A stretch of 64,000 nt of DNA from Mixta intestinalis (GTDB lineage: Bacteria; Pseudomonadota; Gammaproteobacteria; Enterobacterales; Enterobacteriaceae): positions 2,418,001 to 2,482,000 of the forward strand of contig NZ_CP028271.1 of assembly GCF_009914055.1 (NCBI RefSeq), read 5' to 3'. The notes under the pieces were generated by a model that saw only the letters and a list, made by a program, of their open reading frames with translations, was not told where the DNA came from and made no database searches. Numbering within the stretch: the first letter of the stretch is position 1; every line of letters begins with the position of its first letter. This document shows positions 7,993-16,317 of this stretch, piece by piece. The position numbers and the translations under genes were made by a program.

Positions 7993-8909
7993 AAAGCGGG
8001 CATTTGTTGCCGCTGTTGCGTCAGCAGCATCGCCTGCTGGCGTACTTCCTGCCAAATCACCTCAGCCGCTGGCGACAACGAGCGGTTTTTGCGCCGAATC
8101 AGCATTAAGGTACGATTGATTTCCGGCTCCAGCCTGCGCACCATCAACGGGCGACCTGCCGGTAGCGGCAACGCCAGCGCCGGTAAAATACTGATGCCGA
8201 TCCCCGCTTCCACCATCGGATAGAGCGTGGTGGGATGTCCAATCTCCTGTACGATCTCTGCCGAAACCTGCTGCTGTTTCAACGCCTCATCAATCAGTAC
8301 CCGACTGCCGGAGGCGTAATCCTGCAACACCATGGTGCGCCCGCTCAGCATCGACCAGTAAACCGTTTCTGCCTGCGCCAGCACATCATCCTGACGGCAA
8401 AGCAGCAGAAAAGGCTCCGCCAGAATTGACTGAGATTCAAACTCGCCTGCCGCCAGCGGGCCGACCACAATGCCAAAATCAACTTCCGCATCGCGCACGC
8501 TTTGCACCACCCATTGTTGAGGGCGATCGCGCAGCGTCACCTTAATTTCCGGGTAACGACGCTGGCTGGCGGCGAGGCACTGGGGCATTAAATGAGCCGA
8601 TATAGTCTGGCTGGCAGCAACTCTGACCGTGCCGCTGCGCTGCTGACCAAAGCTACGGCTATCAAGCAGCGTGGTGTGCAACTCTTCCAGCAGATGCTCC
8701 AGCCTCGTCGCAAGCTGTTGACCGGCTCCGGTCAGAATCACTTCACGTGTGGTTCGATCCAGCAGGCGTATTCCCATTTCTGCCTCCAGCTCTTTAATGC
8801 TGTGGCTGACGGCGGACTGGCTTAAACCTATCGCCTGCCCCGCCTGACTGAAGCTGCCCTGCTGTGCTACGGCAACGAACACCCGTAGCTGACGTAAGGT
8901 ATAATTCAT
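7989..8909 (-). CDS. yfeR: LysR-type transcriptional regulator YfeR
   Basis: LysR-family regulator of 306 residues (E. coli YfeR 308). The N-terminal winged HTH (residues 1-60, with the QSAVSHSIKELEAEMG recognition segment) is followed by a linker helix and a periplasmic-binding-protein-like effector domain (about 90-300). It is divergent from yfeH across a 94-base gap, the usual arrangement for a LysR regulator controlling its neighbour. YfeR in Salmonella has been linked to osmolarity-dependent control of yfeH; the ligand is unknown. Confidence 0.9.
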   Translation of the reverse strand: MNYTLRQLRVFVAVAQQGSFSQAGQAIGLSQSAVSHSIKELEAEMGIRLLDRTTREVILTGAGQQLATRLEHLLEELHTTLLDSRSFGQQRSGTVRVAASQTISAHLMPQCLAASQRRYPEIKVTLRDRPQQWVVQSVRDAEVDFGIVVGPLAAGEFESQSILAEPFLLLCRQDDVLAQAETVYWSMLSGRTMVLQDYASGSRVLIDEALKQQQVSAEIVQEIGHPTTLYPMVEAGIGISILPALALPLPAGRPLMVRRLEPEINRTLMLIRRKNRSLSPAAEVIWQEVRQQAMLLTQQRQQMPAF

Positions 8910-8930
8910 CGAATATATTCATTAATGGAT

Positions 8931-8947
8931 GCAATAAATCAATTTTA
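8931..8947. promoter_or_regulatory. Candidate YfeR operator dyad
   Basis: AATAAA, 4 bases, TTTTATT: an imperfect AT-rich dyad in the divergent yfeR-yfeH gap. LysR regulators typically bind such T-N11-A type dyads. Inferred from position only. Confidence 0.35.
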
Positions 8948-9003
8948 TTTCTAAACACCGCTGACGCACAATACATCCATCCATTTTTAACCAGGTTTTA
9001 ACA

Positions 9004-10002
9004 ATGGGAATTTTTCGCCTCGACCCGATGATGGTCAAACTGCTGATTGTGGTACTGCTCGCCACCTTTTTACCCGCTCAGGGCATATTCGTCCCGCTGT
9101 TCGACTGGCTAACCACCGCCGCTATCGCCCTGCTGTTTTTTATGCACGGGGCCAAGCTGTCGCGTGAAAAAATCATTGCGGGCAGCAGCCACTGGCGTCT
9201 GCATCTGTGGATTCTGTTCAGCACCTTTGTCCTGTTTCCGATTCTGGGTCTGCTGCTGGTCTGGTGGCATCCGGTTAACCTTAGCGACGAAATTTATACC
9301 GGCTTTGTTTATCTCTGCATTCTGCCTGCAACGGTACAGTCCGCCATCGCCTTTACCTCAATGGCGGGCGGTAACGTCGCCGCGGCGGTATGCAGCGCAT
9401 CCGCTTCCAGCCTGCTCGGGGTATTTATCTCTCCGCTGCTGGTTAATCTGGTAATGAATATTCACAGCGAAATGCCGGGCAACGGACTGGAGCAGGTAGG
9501 CCGCATTATGTTGCAGCTGCTGGTGCCTTTTGTGCTGGGGCATCTGTCACGGCGTTGGATCGGCGGCTGGGTGGAACGCCATCGCGGTCTGATCGGTAAA
9601 ACGGATCAGTCCTCAATTTTGCTGGTGGTCTATTCCGCTTTTAGCGAAGCGGTAGTGAACGGCATCTGGCATCGCGTCGGCGTGATGACGCTGGTCTGGA
9701 TTCTGGCAGGCAGTATCCTGCTGTTGGCTATCGTACTGGTGATAAATCTACTGGCGGCGCGTCTGTTTGGTTTTAACCGCGCCGATGAGATTACTATTCT
9801 GTTCTGTGGATCGAAGAAAAGCCTGGCGAACGGCGTACCGATGGCAAACATTCTGTTTCCTGCCGCTTCGGTGGGCATTATCGTGTTGCCGCTAATGATA
9901 TTCCATCAGGTACAGCTGATGGTCTGTTCGTTTATCGCCCAGCGTTACCATAAAAAAAATGAGGCCACGCAGGATAAAACCACGGTGGAAATTCAGAAAT
10001 AG
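9004..10002 (+). CDS. yfeH: YfeH, bile acid:sodium symporter-like membrane protein
   Basis: A 332-residue inner-membrane protein with 9-10 hydrophobic segments, matching the SBF-like (PF13593) branch of the BASS superfamily. CSASASSLLGVF near residue 137 and FCGSKKSLANGVPMA near residue 268 are the two family core motifs that form the ion and substrate crossover. E. coli YfeH is 332 residues. The substrate is unknown. It is transcribed divergently from its probable regulator yfeR. Confidence 0.9.
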   Translation: MGIFRLDPMMVKLLIVVLLATFLPAQGIFVPLFDWLTTAAIALLFFMHGAKLSREKIIAGSSHWRLHLWILFSTFVLFPILGLLLVWWHPVNLSDEIYTGFVYLCILPATVQSAIAFTSMAGGNVAAAVCSASASSLLGVFISPLLVNLVMNIHSEMPGNGLEQVGRIMLQLLVPFVLGHLSRRWIGGWVERHRGLIGKTDQSSILLVVYSAFSEAVVNGIWHRVGVMTLVWILAGSILLLAIVLVINLLAARLFGFNRADEITILFCGSKKSLANGVPMANILFPAASVGIIVLPLMIFHQVQLMVCSFIAQRYHKKNEATQDKTTVEIQK

Positions 10003-10037
10003 CAAACGGACGCCGTTAAACGCGGCGCCGATTAATT

Positions 10038-10250
10038 TTACTGTTTCAGCGGCTGCACCAGGCTTTCCAGCCCTTCGATTTTAATCGCCAGCGTCAGCTG
10101 CATCAGCTCTCCCAGTTTTCCTGCCGGAAATTCGCCCTTACGGGCGAACCACAGCAGGTAAGGCTCCGGCAGATCGATCAGCCGCCGTCCCTGATATTTA
10201 CCAAACGGCATCAGGGTATTGGCGATCTCCACCAGCTGCTGCTTATCCAT
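10038..10250 (-). CDS. ypeB: YpeB, DUF3820 small protein
   Basis: A 70-residue cytoplasmic protein of the DUF3820 family, with the conserved segments MPFGKYQGRRLIDLPEPYL and GEFPAGKLGELM. The ATG at 10250 is preferred over one three codons upstream because E. coli YpeB begins MDKQ. The start overlaps the end of ligA by 8 bases, so translation is probably coupled. Function unknown; related domains occur near nucleic-acid enzymes. Confidence 0.88.
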   Translation of the reverse strand: MDKQQLVEIANTLMPFGKYQGRRLIDLPEPYLLWFARKGEFPAGKLGELMQLTLAIKIEGLESLVQPLKQ

Positions 10251-12270
10251 GCGAAGCATCCAGCAGGCGGATCATCTCCGCTTCATCAATCACTTCGATA
10301 CCCAGCTCCTGCGCTTTCGCCAGCTTGGAGCCTGCGGCCTCGCCAGCAATCACCAGATCGGTTTTCTTCGAGACGCTGCCGCTGACCTTTGCCCCCAGCG
10401 CGCTAAGGCGATCTTTAGCCTCGTCGCGTGACATAATACTCAATGAACCGGTCAGCACCACGGTTTTACCCGCGAACGGATTATCCAGCTGTTCGACGTT
10501 AATCAGGGTGATCTCCGGCCAGTGAATACCGATATCCTCAACCAGCTGACGAATGACCTCGCGGTTACTCTCTTCTTCCATAAAGTTACGCACGTGCGTC
10601 GCCACGATTTTACCAACGTCCTGCACGGCAATCAGCGCCTCCAGATCGGCATCCATGATCTTTTCCAGCGTGCCGAAATGGTTCGCCAGGTTTACCGCTG
10701 TCGCTTCGCCAACTTCACGGATGCCCAGCGCATAGAGGAAGCGCGGCAGCGTAGTGGCCTTCGCCTTCTCCAGCGCGTCCACAACGTTCTGTGCCGATTT
10801 TGGCCCCATTCGATCCAGACCGGTCAGTATCCCGGCGCTGAGGCGGAACAGATCGGCAGGCGTTTTGACATACTCTTTCTCTACCAGCTGGTCGATAATT
10901 TTATCGCCCATTCCTTCAACATCCATCGCGCGCCGTGAAACGAAATGCTTTAACGCCTCTTTACGCTGAGCACCGCAGATCAGGCCACCGGTACAGCGCG
11001 TTACCGCTTCGCCCTCGACACGCTCGACATCCGAGCCGCATACCGGACAATGGCTGGGGAAAACCACCTCTCGCGTATCGCTGCCGCGCTCCGACTCCAC
11101 CACGTTAACCACCTGCGGAATGACATCACCCGCACGGCGAATTACCACGCGATCGCCAATGCGCAGCCCCAGGCGGGCAATTTCATCTGCGTTGTGCAAT
11201 GTCGCATTGCTGACCATAACGCCCGCCACCTGCACCGGCTCCAGTCGCGCAACCGGCGTAATGGCCCCGGTGCGCCCTACCTGAAACTCAACGTCACGTA
11301 CCGTGGTAAGCTGCTCCTGCGCCGGAAACTTAAAGGCAACCGCCCAGCGCGGCGCGCGTGCAACAAAGCCCAACCGTTCCTGTAACGCCTGTGAATCTAC
11401 CTTGATCACCACGCCATCAATATCGAAGCCCAGTTCCGGGCGTTCCTTTTCTACCTGATGATAAAAAGCCAGCACCTCTTCCGCGCTGTGGCTAAGACGA
11501 ATGCGATCGCTGACCGGAATTCCCCAGGCTTTAAACTGTTGTAGCCGCTCCCAGTGGCTATGCGGCAACTCGCCGCCTTCTACCAGCCCAAAGCCGTAGC
11601 AGAAGAAGGTAAGCGGGCGTTTCGCCGTAATGCGCGGATCGAGCTGACGTAGCGATCCCGCCGCCGCGTTACGCGGGTTGGCGAAGACTTTGCCACCGGT
11701 GCGGCGCGCTTCTTCGTTCAACTTTTCAAAGCCGCTTTGGTTCATAAACACTTCGCCGCGCACTTCCAGGCGAGCCGGGATGTTATCGCCATGCAGACGC
11801 AGCGGAATCGCACGAATAGTTCGCACGTTGGCGGTAATATTTTCGCCGGTGGTGCCATCACCGCGCGTAGCGGCGCGTACCAGCAAGCCATCCTCATACA
11901 GCAGGCTGACTGCCAGCCCATCCAGCTTTAGCTCGCAGCAGAAGGTAATATCATCGCTGCTTTTCAGGCGATCCTGCACGCGCTTGTTAAACGCCAGGTA
12001 GCCCGCCTCATCGAATACGTTATCGAGCGACAGCATCGGCACCTCATGACGCACCTGCTCAAACGCCGTCAGCGGTGCGGCACCAACGCGCTGGGTAGGC
12101 GAATCCGCCGTAATCAGATCGGGATGCTGTTCTTCCAGCGCCCGCAGCTCACGCATCAGGCGATCGTATTCCGCATCGGGAATTTCCGGCGCGTCCAGCA
12201 CGTGATAGAGATATTCATGATGACGAAGCGTGGTTCGCAGCTCGGTAATTTTGTCTTGTACGGATTCCAT
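10243..12270 (-). CDS. ligA: NAD+-dependent DNA ligase
   Basis: Seals nicks in duplex DNA using NAD+, essential for Okazaki fragment joining and repair. 675 residues (E. coli 671). Domains in order: Ia NMN-binding (1-70), adenylation domain with catalytic K115 in KLDG, OB fold, a four-cysteine zinc finger (CPVCG with two later Cys, near residues 405-430), HhH repeats (about 440-580) and a C-terminal BRCT domain (about 595-670). It lies downstream of zipA as in E. coli, with a hairpin terminator between them. Confidence 0.98.
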   Translation of the reverse strand: MESVQDKITELRTTLRHHEYLYHVLDAPEIPDAEYDRLMRELRALEEQHPDLITADSPTQRVGAAPLTAFEQVRHEVPMLSLDNVFDEAGYLAFNKRVQDRLKSSDDITFCCELKLDGLAVSLLYEDGLLVRAATRGDGTTGENITANVRTIRAIPLRLHGDNIPARLEVRGEVFMNQSGFEKLNEEARRTGGKVFANPRNAAAGSLRQLDPRITAKRPLTFFCYGFGLVEGGELPHSHWERLQQFKAWGIPVSDRIRLSHSAEEVLAFYHQVEKERPELGFDIDGVVIKVDSQALQERLGFVARAPRWAVAFKFPAQEQLTTVRDVEFQVGRTGAITPVARLEPVQVAGVMVSNATLHNADEIARLGLRIGDRVVIRRAGDVIPQVVNVVESERGSDTREVVFPSHCPVCGSDVERVEGEAVTRCTGGLICGAQRKEALKHFVSRRAMDVEGMGDKIIDQLVEKEYVKTPADLFRLSAGILTGLDRMGPKSAQNVVDALEKAKATTLPRFLYALGIREVGEATAVNLANHFGTLEKIMDADLEALIAVQDVGKIVATHVRNFMEEESNREVIRQLVEDIGIHWPEITLINVEQLDNPFAGKTVVLTGSLSIMSRDEAKDRLSALGAKVSGSVSKKTDLVIAGEAAGSKLAKAQELGIEVIDEAEMIRLLDASHG

Positions 12271-12289
12271 AACGCACCATCAGAGAAAG

Positions 12290-12312
12290 AAAACCCCCGC
12301 AAGCGGGGGTTC
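12290..12312 (-). terminator. Terminator between zipA and ligA
   Basis: Perfect 9-bp stem AACCCCCGC/GCGGGGGTT with a 2-base loop, followed on the minus strand by TTTTCTTTC. It probably ends or attenuates zipA transcription before ligA. Confidence 0.75.
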
Positions 12313-12337
12313 AGAAAAGGAAAAGTAAACCGGTCAA

Positions 12338-13357
12338 TCAGGCGTTAGCGTCGATAACGTCGCGAATACGCGCCTTATAGGTTTCCAGTTTTTGCGGCGT
12401 CATCATGCGACGCTCATCATCCAGCACAACGCCGCCGACATCATCAGCAATGCGCTGCGCCGACTGTAGCATTAGCTTAAAGTTTTGGTTCGGATCGCCA
12501 TAGGACGGTACCATCATAAAGATAGAGACGCCGGGCGTAGTGAAATCACCCATCGCATCCGGGTTAAACGAGCCAGGTTTTACCATGTTCGCCAGGCTAA
12601 ACAGCACCGGCCCACTTCCAGCCGGGCTAAGATGGCGATGGAAAATATTCATTTCACCGAACTGGAAGCCCGCCTGCAAAATCCCCTGCAGCAGGCTTTC
12701 GCCATTCAGCGTACCGCCAGCATGGGCTGCTACGTGCAGAACCAGCACCGTCTCTTTACGACGCGCTTCTTCTCTCGGCGCAGCGGGTGCAGGCGCGGTA
12801 GACTCTTCAGCAGGCGCAGCAAGCGTCGGTTCGTCGTCCTCATCCTGCCACTGCGGATTATCTTCTTCCGGCAGCGCTATGGTTGGTTCTTCAGGCTGAC
12901 GCGGTGCCGCTGGCTGCGGCGTGCGCGGCGCAGCAACCGGCTGCCGCTCGCTCTGTGGTTCAATTACCGGCGTCTCGTTATCAGCCTCTGCGGCTGGCTC
13001 GCTGTCAAACAGCGGATCGCGCTCCGGGCGTGCGGCAACCGGAACGCCACCACGAGCCGTTTGCGGCTTACGCGGTACAGGACGTGGCACTGGCTCTTCG
13101 TCCTCTGCGGCAAAGCCATCAAAAGAGGGTTCATTATGGGAAGACTTCGCGGGTGCGCGACGCACGCGTACCTCGCCCACGCCGGAATCATCATCCCCGG
13201 TCAGGTTCTCTTCATCATCCTGTTTTAAACGCTTGTGCGGGCGATCGCGAAAAACGGATGAGCGCTCTTTACGGCTGGTCCACAGGCCGTGAAGGAGAAG
13301 CGCTATTATGGCGATCGCACCAACAACGATTAATATCAGACGCAAATCCTGCATCAT
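12338..13357 (-). CDS. zipA: Cell division protein ZipA
   Basis: Inner-membrane protein that anchors and bundles FtsZ at the division site. The ATG at 13357 starts MMQDLRLILIVVGAI, the known N-terminal transmembrane anchor (residues 5-26), and gives 339 residues. After the basic RKERSS stretch comes a long acidic, Pro/Gln-rich disordered linker (about 40-190). The C-terminal FtsZ-binding domain (about 200-339) begins at KETVLVLHVAAHAGG. A start 13 codons further upstream is rejected as it breaks the N-out anchor. It is divergent from cysZ. Confidence 0.96.
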   Translation of the reverse strand: MMQDLRLILIVVGAIAIIALLLHGLWTSRKERSSVFRDRPHKRLKQDDEENLTGDDDSGVGEVRVRRAPAKSSHNEPSFDGFAAEDEEPVPRPVPRKPQTARGGVPVAARPERDPLFDSEPAAEADNETPVIEPQSERQPVAAPRTPQPAAPRQPEEPTIALPEEDNPQWQDEDDEPTLAAPAEESTAPAPAAPREEARRKETVLVLHVAAHAGGTLNGESLLQGILQAGFQFGEMNIFHRHLSPAGSGPVLFSLANMVKPGSFNPDAMGDFTTPGVSIFMMVPSYGDPNQNFKLMLQSAQRIADDVGGVVLDDERRMMTPQKLETYKARIRDVIDANA

Positions 13358-13575
13358 TGTATTCTCTGTTGTTCCAATACCTTGCCACCACGGCAAACTT
13401 TATCCTCTAACTGTATTTGTCCCGCTAAACAAGTGCAAGTCTGCGCCGTATTTTATGACAAATAAGATAGAGACACCTCGCTTTTTTGCTGCTTTTTCAG
13501 CCACCAGACATCTGGTATGCGAAAAAAGTCAGGTTATGATAGCCTCGCCTGACCAATCGAGGAGAAAAACTGTTG

Positions 13576-14355
13576 ATGACCACCCATCCTCCCGCTGCCG
13601 GTAACGGCATCCATTATTTTGCACAGGGCTGGAAATTAATCCGCCTGCCGGGCATTCGCCGCTTCGTCCTTATTCCGTTGCTGGTGAATGTTATCCTGCT
13701 TGGCGGTGCCTTTGCCTGGCTATTTCACAGCCTGGGGCGCTGGATACCCCAGCTGATGTCGCACGTACCGGAGTGGTTACAGTGGCTAAGCTATCTGCTC
13801 TGGCCGCTGACCGTCCTTTCCATCGTGCTGGTGTTTAGCTATTTCTTTTCTACCCTCGCCAACTGGATCGCCGCCCCCTTTTGCGGGCTGTTGGCGGAAC
13901 AGCTGGAAGGCCGTCTGACGGGGCAGCCAATGCCGGACAGCGGCTGGCTGGCGATGTGTAAAGACGTTCCGCGCATCATGAAGCGGGAGTGGCAGAAGCT
14001 CGCCTGGTATTTACCGCGCGCACTGGGCCTGCTGCTGCTCTACTTTGTTCCCGGTTTCGGCCAGACCGTTGCGCCAGTGCTGTGGTTTCTGTTCAGCGCC
14101 TGGACGCTTTCGATTCAATATTGTGATTACCCTTTCGATAATCATAAGGTGAGTTTTCCGCAAATGCGTAGCGCATTGCGCCAGCACAAAACTGACAATA
14201 TGCAGTTTGGCGCGCTGGTCAGCCTGTTCACTATGATCCCGCTGTTGAATCTGGCGATTATGCCGGTAGCGGTTTGCGGCGCGACGGCAATGTGGGTCGA
14301 TCGCTATCGTCATCAGTTGGGGCAGGATACGCGGCGGCGTAACGACATACGATAA
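13576..14355 (+). CDS. cysZ: CysZ sulfate transporter
   Basis: Inner-membrane sulfate permease that supports cysteine synthesis, 259 residues (E. coli 253), with several long hydrophobic segments (e.g. about 31-53, 68-95, 140-165, 205-230). PFCGLLAEQLEGR near residue 103 is typical of the family. The strong GAGGAG at 13558-13563 could serve either the TTG at 13573 or the ATG at 13576; I choose the ATG. It lies just upstream of cysK on the same strand, as in E. coli. Confidence 0.93.
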   Translation: MTTHPPAAGNGIHYFAQGWKLIRLPGIRRFVLIPLLVNVILLGGAFAWLFHSLGRWIPQLMSHVPEWLQWLSYLLWPLTVLSIVLVFSYFFSTLANWIAAPFCGLLAEQLEGRLTGQPMPDSGWLAMCKDVPRIMKREWQKLAWYLPRALGLLLLYFVPGFGQTVAPVLWFLFSAWTLSIQYCDYPFDNHKVSFPQMRSALRQHKTDNMQFGALVSLFTMIPLLNLAIMPVAVCGATAMWVDRYRHQLGQDTRRRNDIR

Positions 14356-14396
14356 ATCGCGCCGCGCCGCCTTTTTCTACGGCGCGGCGGGCGATT
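14355..14396 (+). terminator. Hairpin after cysZ
   Basis: Perfect 10-bp GC stem CGCCGCGCCG/CGGCGCGGCG with a T-rich loop and a short outer AATCG/CGATT extension, starting at the cysZ stop. There is no T run, so it may act as a factor-assisted terminator or RNA 3' end stabiliser. Confidence 0.5.
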
Positions 14397-14541
14397 ATTA
14401 CCGCAGGCTTAGGCGCTTATGCATTTTCACTGCGGCTTATTTCGACTAAACATATCCATATACTATTTCCTTCCTTCCTTGCGAAACTGGAAAAGGTATG
14501 CTCTCAGGGTTTCCCAAAATTCATACAGTTAAGGACGGGCT

Positions 14542-15510
14542 ATGAGCAAGATTTATGAAGACAACTCTTTGACAATCGGTCATACGCCGCTGGTTCGACT
14601 GAACCGCATCGGCAATGGTCGCATTTTGGCGAAGGTTGAGTCCCGTAACCCCAGCTTCAGCGTCAAATGCCGTATCGGTGCCAATATGATATGGGATGCG
14701 GAAAAACGTGGCATCCTGAAACCGGGCATTGAGCTGGTAGAGCCAACCAGCGGTAACACCGGTATCGCACTGGCCTACGTTGCCGCTGCGCGCGGCTATA
14801 AGCTGACGCTGACGATGCCGGAAACGATGTCCGTTGAGCGCCGTAAGCTGTTAAAAGCATTAGGTGCCAGCCTGGTGCTGACCGAAGGTGCCAAAGGCAT
14901 GAAAGGTGCCATTGCCAAAGCGGAAGAGATCGTTGCCAGCGATCCTGATAAGTTTCTGATGTTGCAACAGTTCAGTAATCCGGCAAACCCGGAGATCCAC
15001 GAAAAAACGACCGGCCCGGAGATCTGGGAAGATACCGATGGCGAAGTGGACGTCTTTATTTCCGGCGTCGGCACCGGCGGTACGCTGACAGGTGTGACGC
15101 GCTACATTAAGAACACCAAAGGAAAAAAATCGCTGATTAGCGTTGCGGTAGAGCCGACTGATTCGCCGGTAATCGCCCAAACCCTGGCCGGACAGGAAGT
15201 GAAGCCTGGCCCCCACAAGATTCAGGGTATTGGGGCTGGATTTATTCCAGGTAACCTTGATTTGAGCCTGGTGGATCGCGTGGTTGCCATAACGAATGAA
15301 GAAGCCATTTCTACCGCTCGTCGTCTGATGGACGAAGAAGGCATTCTGGCCGGTATCTCTTCCGGTGCCGCCGTTGCCGCTGCGCTTAAGTTACAGGAAG
15401 ATGAATCTTTCGCTAACAAGAATATCGTCGTTATCCTGCCCTCTTCCGGTGAACGCTATTTAAGTACCGCGCTGTTTGCCGATCTGTTCAGCGAAAAAGA
15501 AATGCAATAA
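14542..15510 (+). CDS. cysK: Cysteine synthase A (O-acetylserine sulfhydrylase A)
   Basis: PLP enzyme making cysteine from O-acetylserine and sulfide. 322 residues (E. coli 323). Catalytic K42 lies in PSFSVKCRIG, the substrate-binding loop TSGNTGIA is at about 69-76, and the PLP-phosphate loop GTGGTLTG is near residue 177. AAGGACGG precedes the ATG. The 185-base upstream interval has an AT-rich stretch around 14450-14470 where a CysB-controlled promoter is expected. A terminator follows. Confidence 0.98.
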   Translation: MSKIYEDNSLTIGHTPLVRLNRIGNGRILAKVESRNPSFSVKCRIGANMIWDAEKRGILKPGIELVEPTSGNTGIALAYVAAARGYKLTLTMPETMSVERRKLLKALGASLVLTEGAKGMKGAIAKAEEIVASDPDKFLMLQQFSNPANPEIHEKTTGPEIWEDTDGEVDVFISGVGTGGTLTGVTRYIKNTKGKKSLISVAVEPTDSPVIAQTLAGQEVKPGPHKIQGIGAGFIPGNLDLSLVDRVVAITNEEAISTARRLMDEEGILAGISSGAAVAAALKLQEDESFANKNIVVILPSSGERYLSTALFADLFSEKEMQ

Positions 15511-15536
15511 CAGTGCCAGAAAATTAAAAATGTAGC

Positions 15537-15563
15537 AAAAAGCGCCCAAAGGGGCGCTTTTTT
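15537..15563 (+). terminator. Terminator of cysK
   Basis: AGCGCCC/GGGCGCT stem with a 4-base loop, A-rich before and a T run after, 26 bases past the stop codon. Confidence 0.92.
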
Positions 15564-15903
15564 GTGGCATACATCAAACTTTACCCCCCATAAGCGTTGA
15601 TTCAGGGTAATGGCTCTGGTATTTAAGCATGCAATTATTTCGAACCACAAAATTAATCGCCGCTTGAACTGGATCAAGCTGAATCGATTTACTGATTTGG
15701 CGGAATAGCGTAACAGGCGGCATAATGAGGAGTGGAGCAGCGAAGCGAAAACTTGTTTTTGCGCCGCTGGCTCTCATGCCTTAACTGCGCATCTTTTGGT
15801 GAGTCCCGTACTCGAACCAGCGCGACCTTCACAGGCTAAAGTCTGACCGCCAGGCTAGACTTTAGAGACAAAACACCAAACCTAATTAAGTTGGGGAAAT
15901 ATA
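15564..15903 (+). promoter_or_regulatory. ptsH upstream regulatory region
   Basis: Non-coding. Its segments recall, from memory, the E. coli pts promoter region. There is an AT-rich dyad ATTATTTCG...CAAAATTAAT at about 15631-15653 (Mlc-like). CATAAT at 15721-15726 is a likely -10 for an upstream promoter (P0). An imperfect hairpin spans 15719-15780. A perfect 9-bp inverted repeat CTAAAGTCT/AGACTTTAG lies at 15836-15844 and 15857-15865, just before the ptsH ribosome-binding site. CRP and Mlc control is known for pts; the individual sites here are inferred. Confidence 0.55.
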
Positions 15904-16161
15904 ATGTTCCAGCAAGAAGTTACCATCACCGCACCTAATGGCCTGCACACTCGTCCGGCTGCTCAGTTCGTTAAAGAAGCAAAAGCGTTTGCCTCTGAAA
16001 TCACCGTGACTTCCAACGGCAAATCCGCCAGTGCAAAAAGCCTGTTTAAACTGCAAACGCTGGGTCTGACTCAGGGTACCGTGGTGACGCTGTCTGCTGA
16101 AGGTGAAGATGAGCAGCAGGCCGTTGAGCATCTGGTTAAACTGATGGCTGAACTCGAGTAA
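15904..16161 (+). CDS. ptsH: PTS phosphocarrier protein HPr
   Basis: Cytoplasmic phosphocarrier that passes phosphate from enzyme I to sugar-specific EIIA proteins. 85 residues, the exact E. coli length. The active-site His15 is in NGLHTRPAA, and S46 lies in the conserved GKSASAKSLF loop. GGGGAA precedes the ATG. First gene of ptsH-ptsI-crr. Confidence 0.98.
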   Translation: MFQQEVTITAPNGLHTRPAAQFVKEAKAFASEITVTSNGKSASAKSLFKLQTLGLTQGTVVTLSAEGEDEQQAVEHLVKLMAELE

Positions 16162-16190
16162 TCGACCAGTCGACGAAAAACCGTTTCATC

Positions 16191-16248
16191 AGGCAACTGA
16201 GTGCAAACATATCGATCGCGGACATTAAGTCCGCGTTGTTGCCTCAGT
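16191..16248 (+). other. Structured leader between ptsH and ptsI
   Basis: The 156-base gap folds into nested stems. An outer AGGCAAC (16191-16197) pairs with GTTGCCT (16238-16244), and an inner perfect CGCGGAC (16217-16223) pairs with GTCCGCG (16229-16235). An alternative ACTGAG/CTCAGT pairing overlaps the outer stem. There is no T run, so it is not a simple terminator. Confidence 0.5.
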
Positions 16249-16317
16249 ACAATACGGTCCCGCAGGATCCTGGCACCTCGTTTAGCCTGGTAGGCATCGT
16301 TATAAAAAGGTAGGGTT

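Noticed and set aside
12485..13228. 247-codon open frame antisense to zipA
   Set aside because: Arises opposite the low-complexity Pro/Glu linker of ZipA; Arg-rich without any fold signal.
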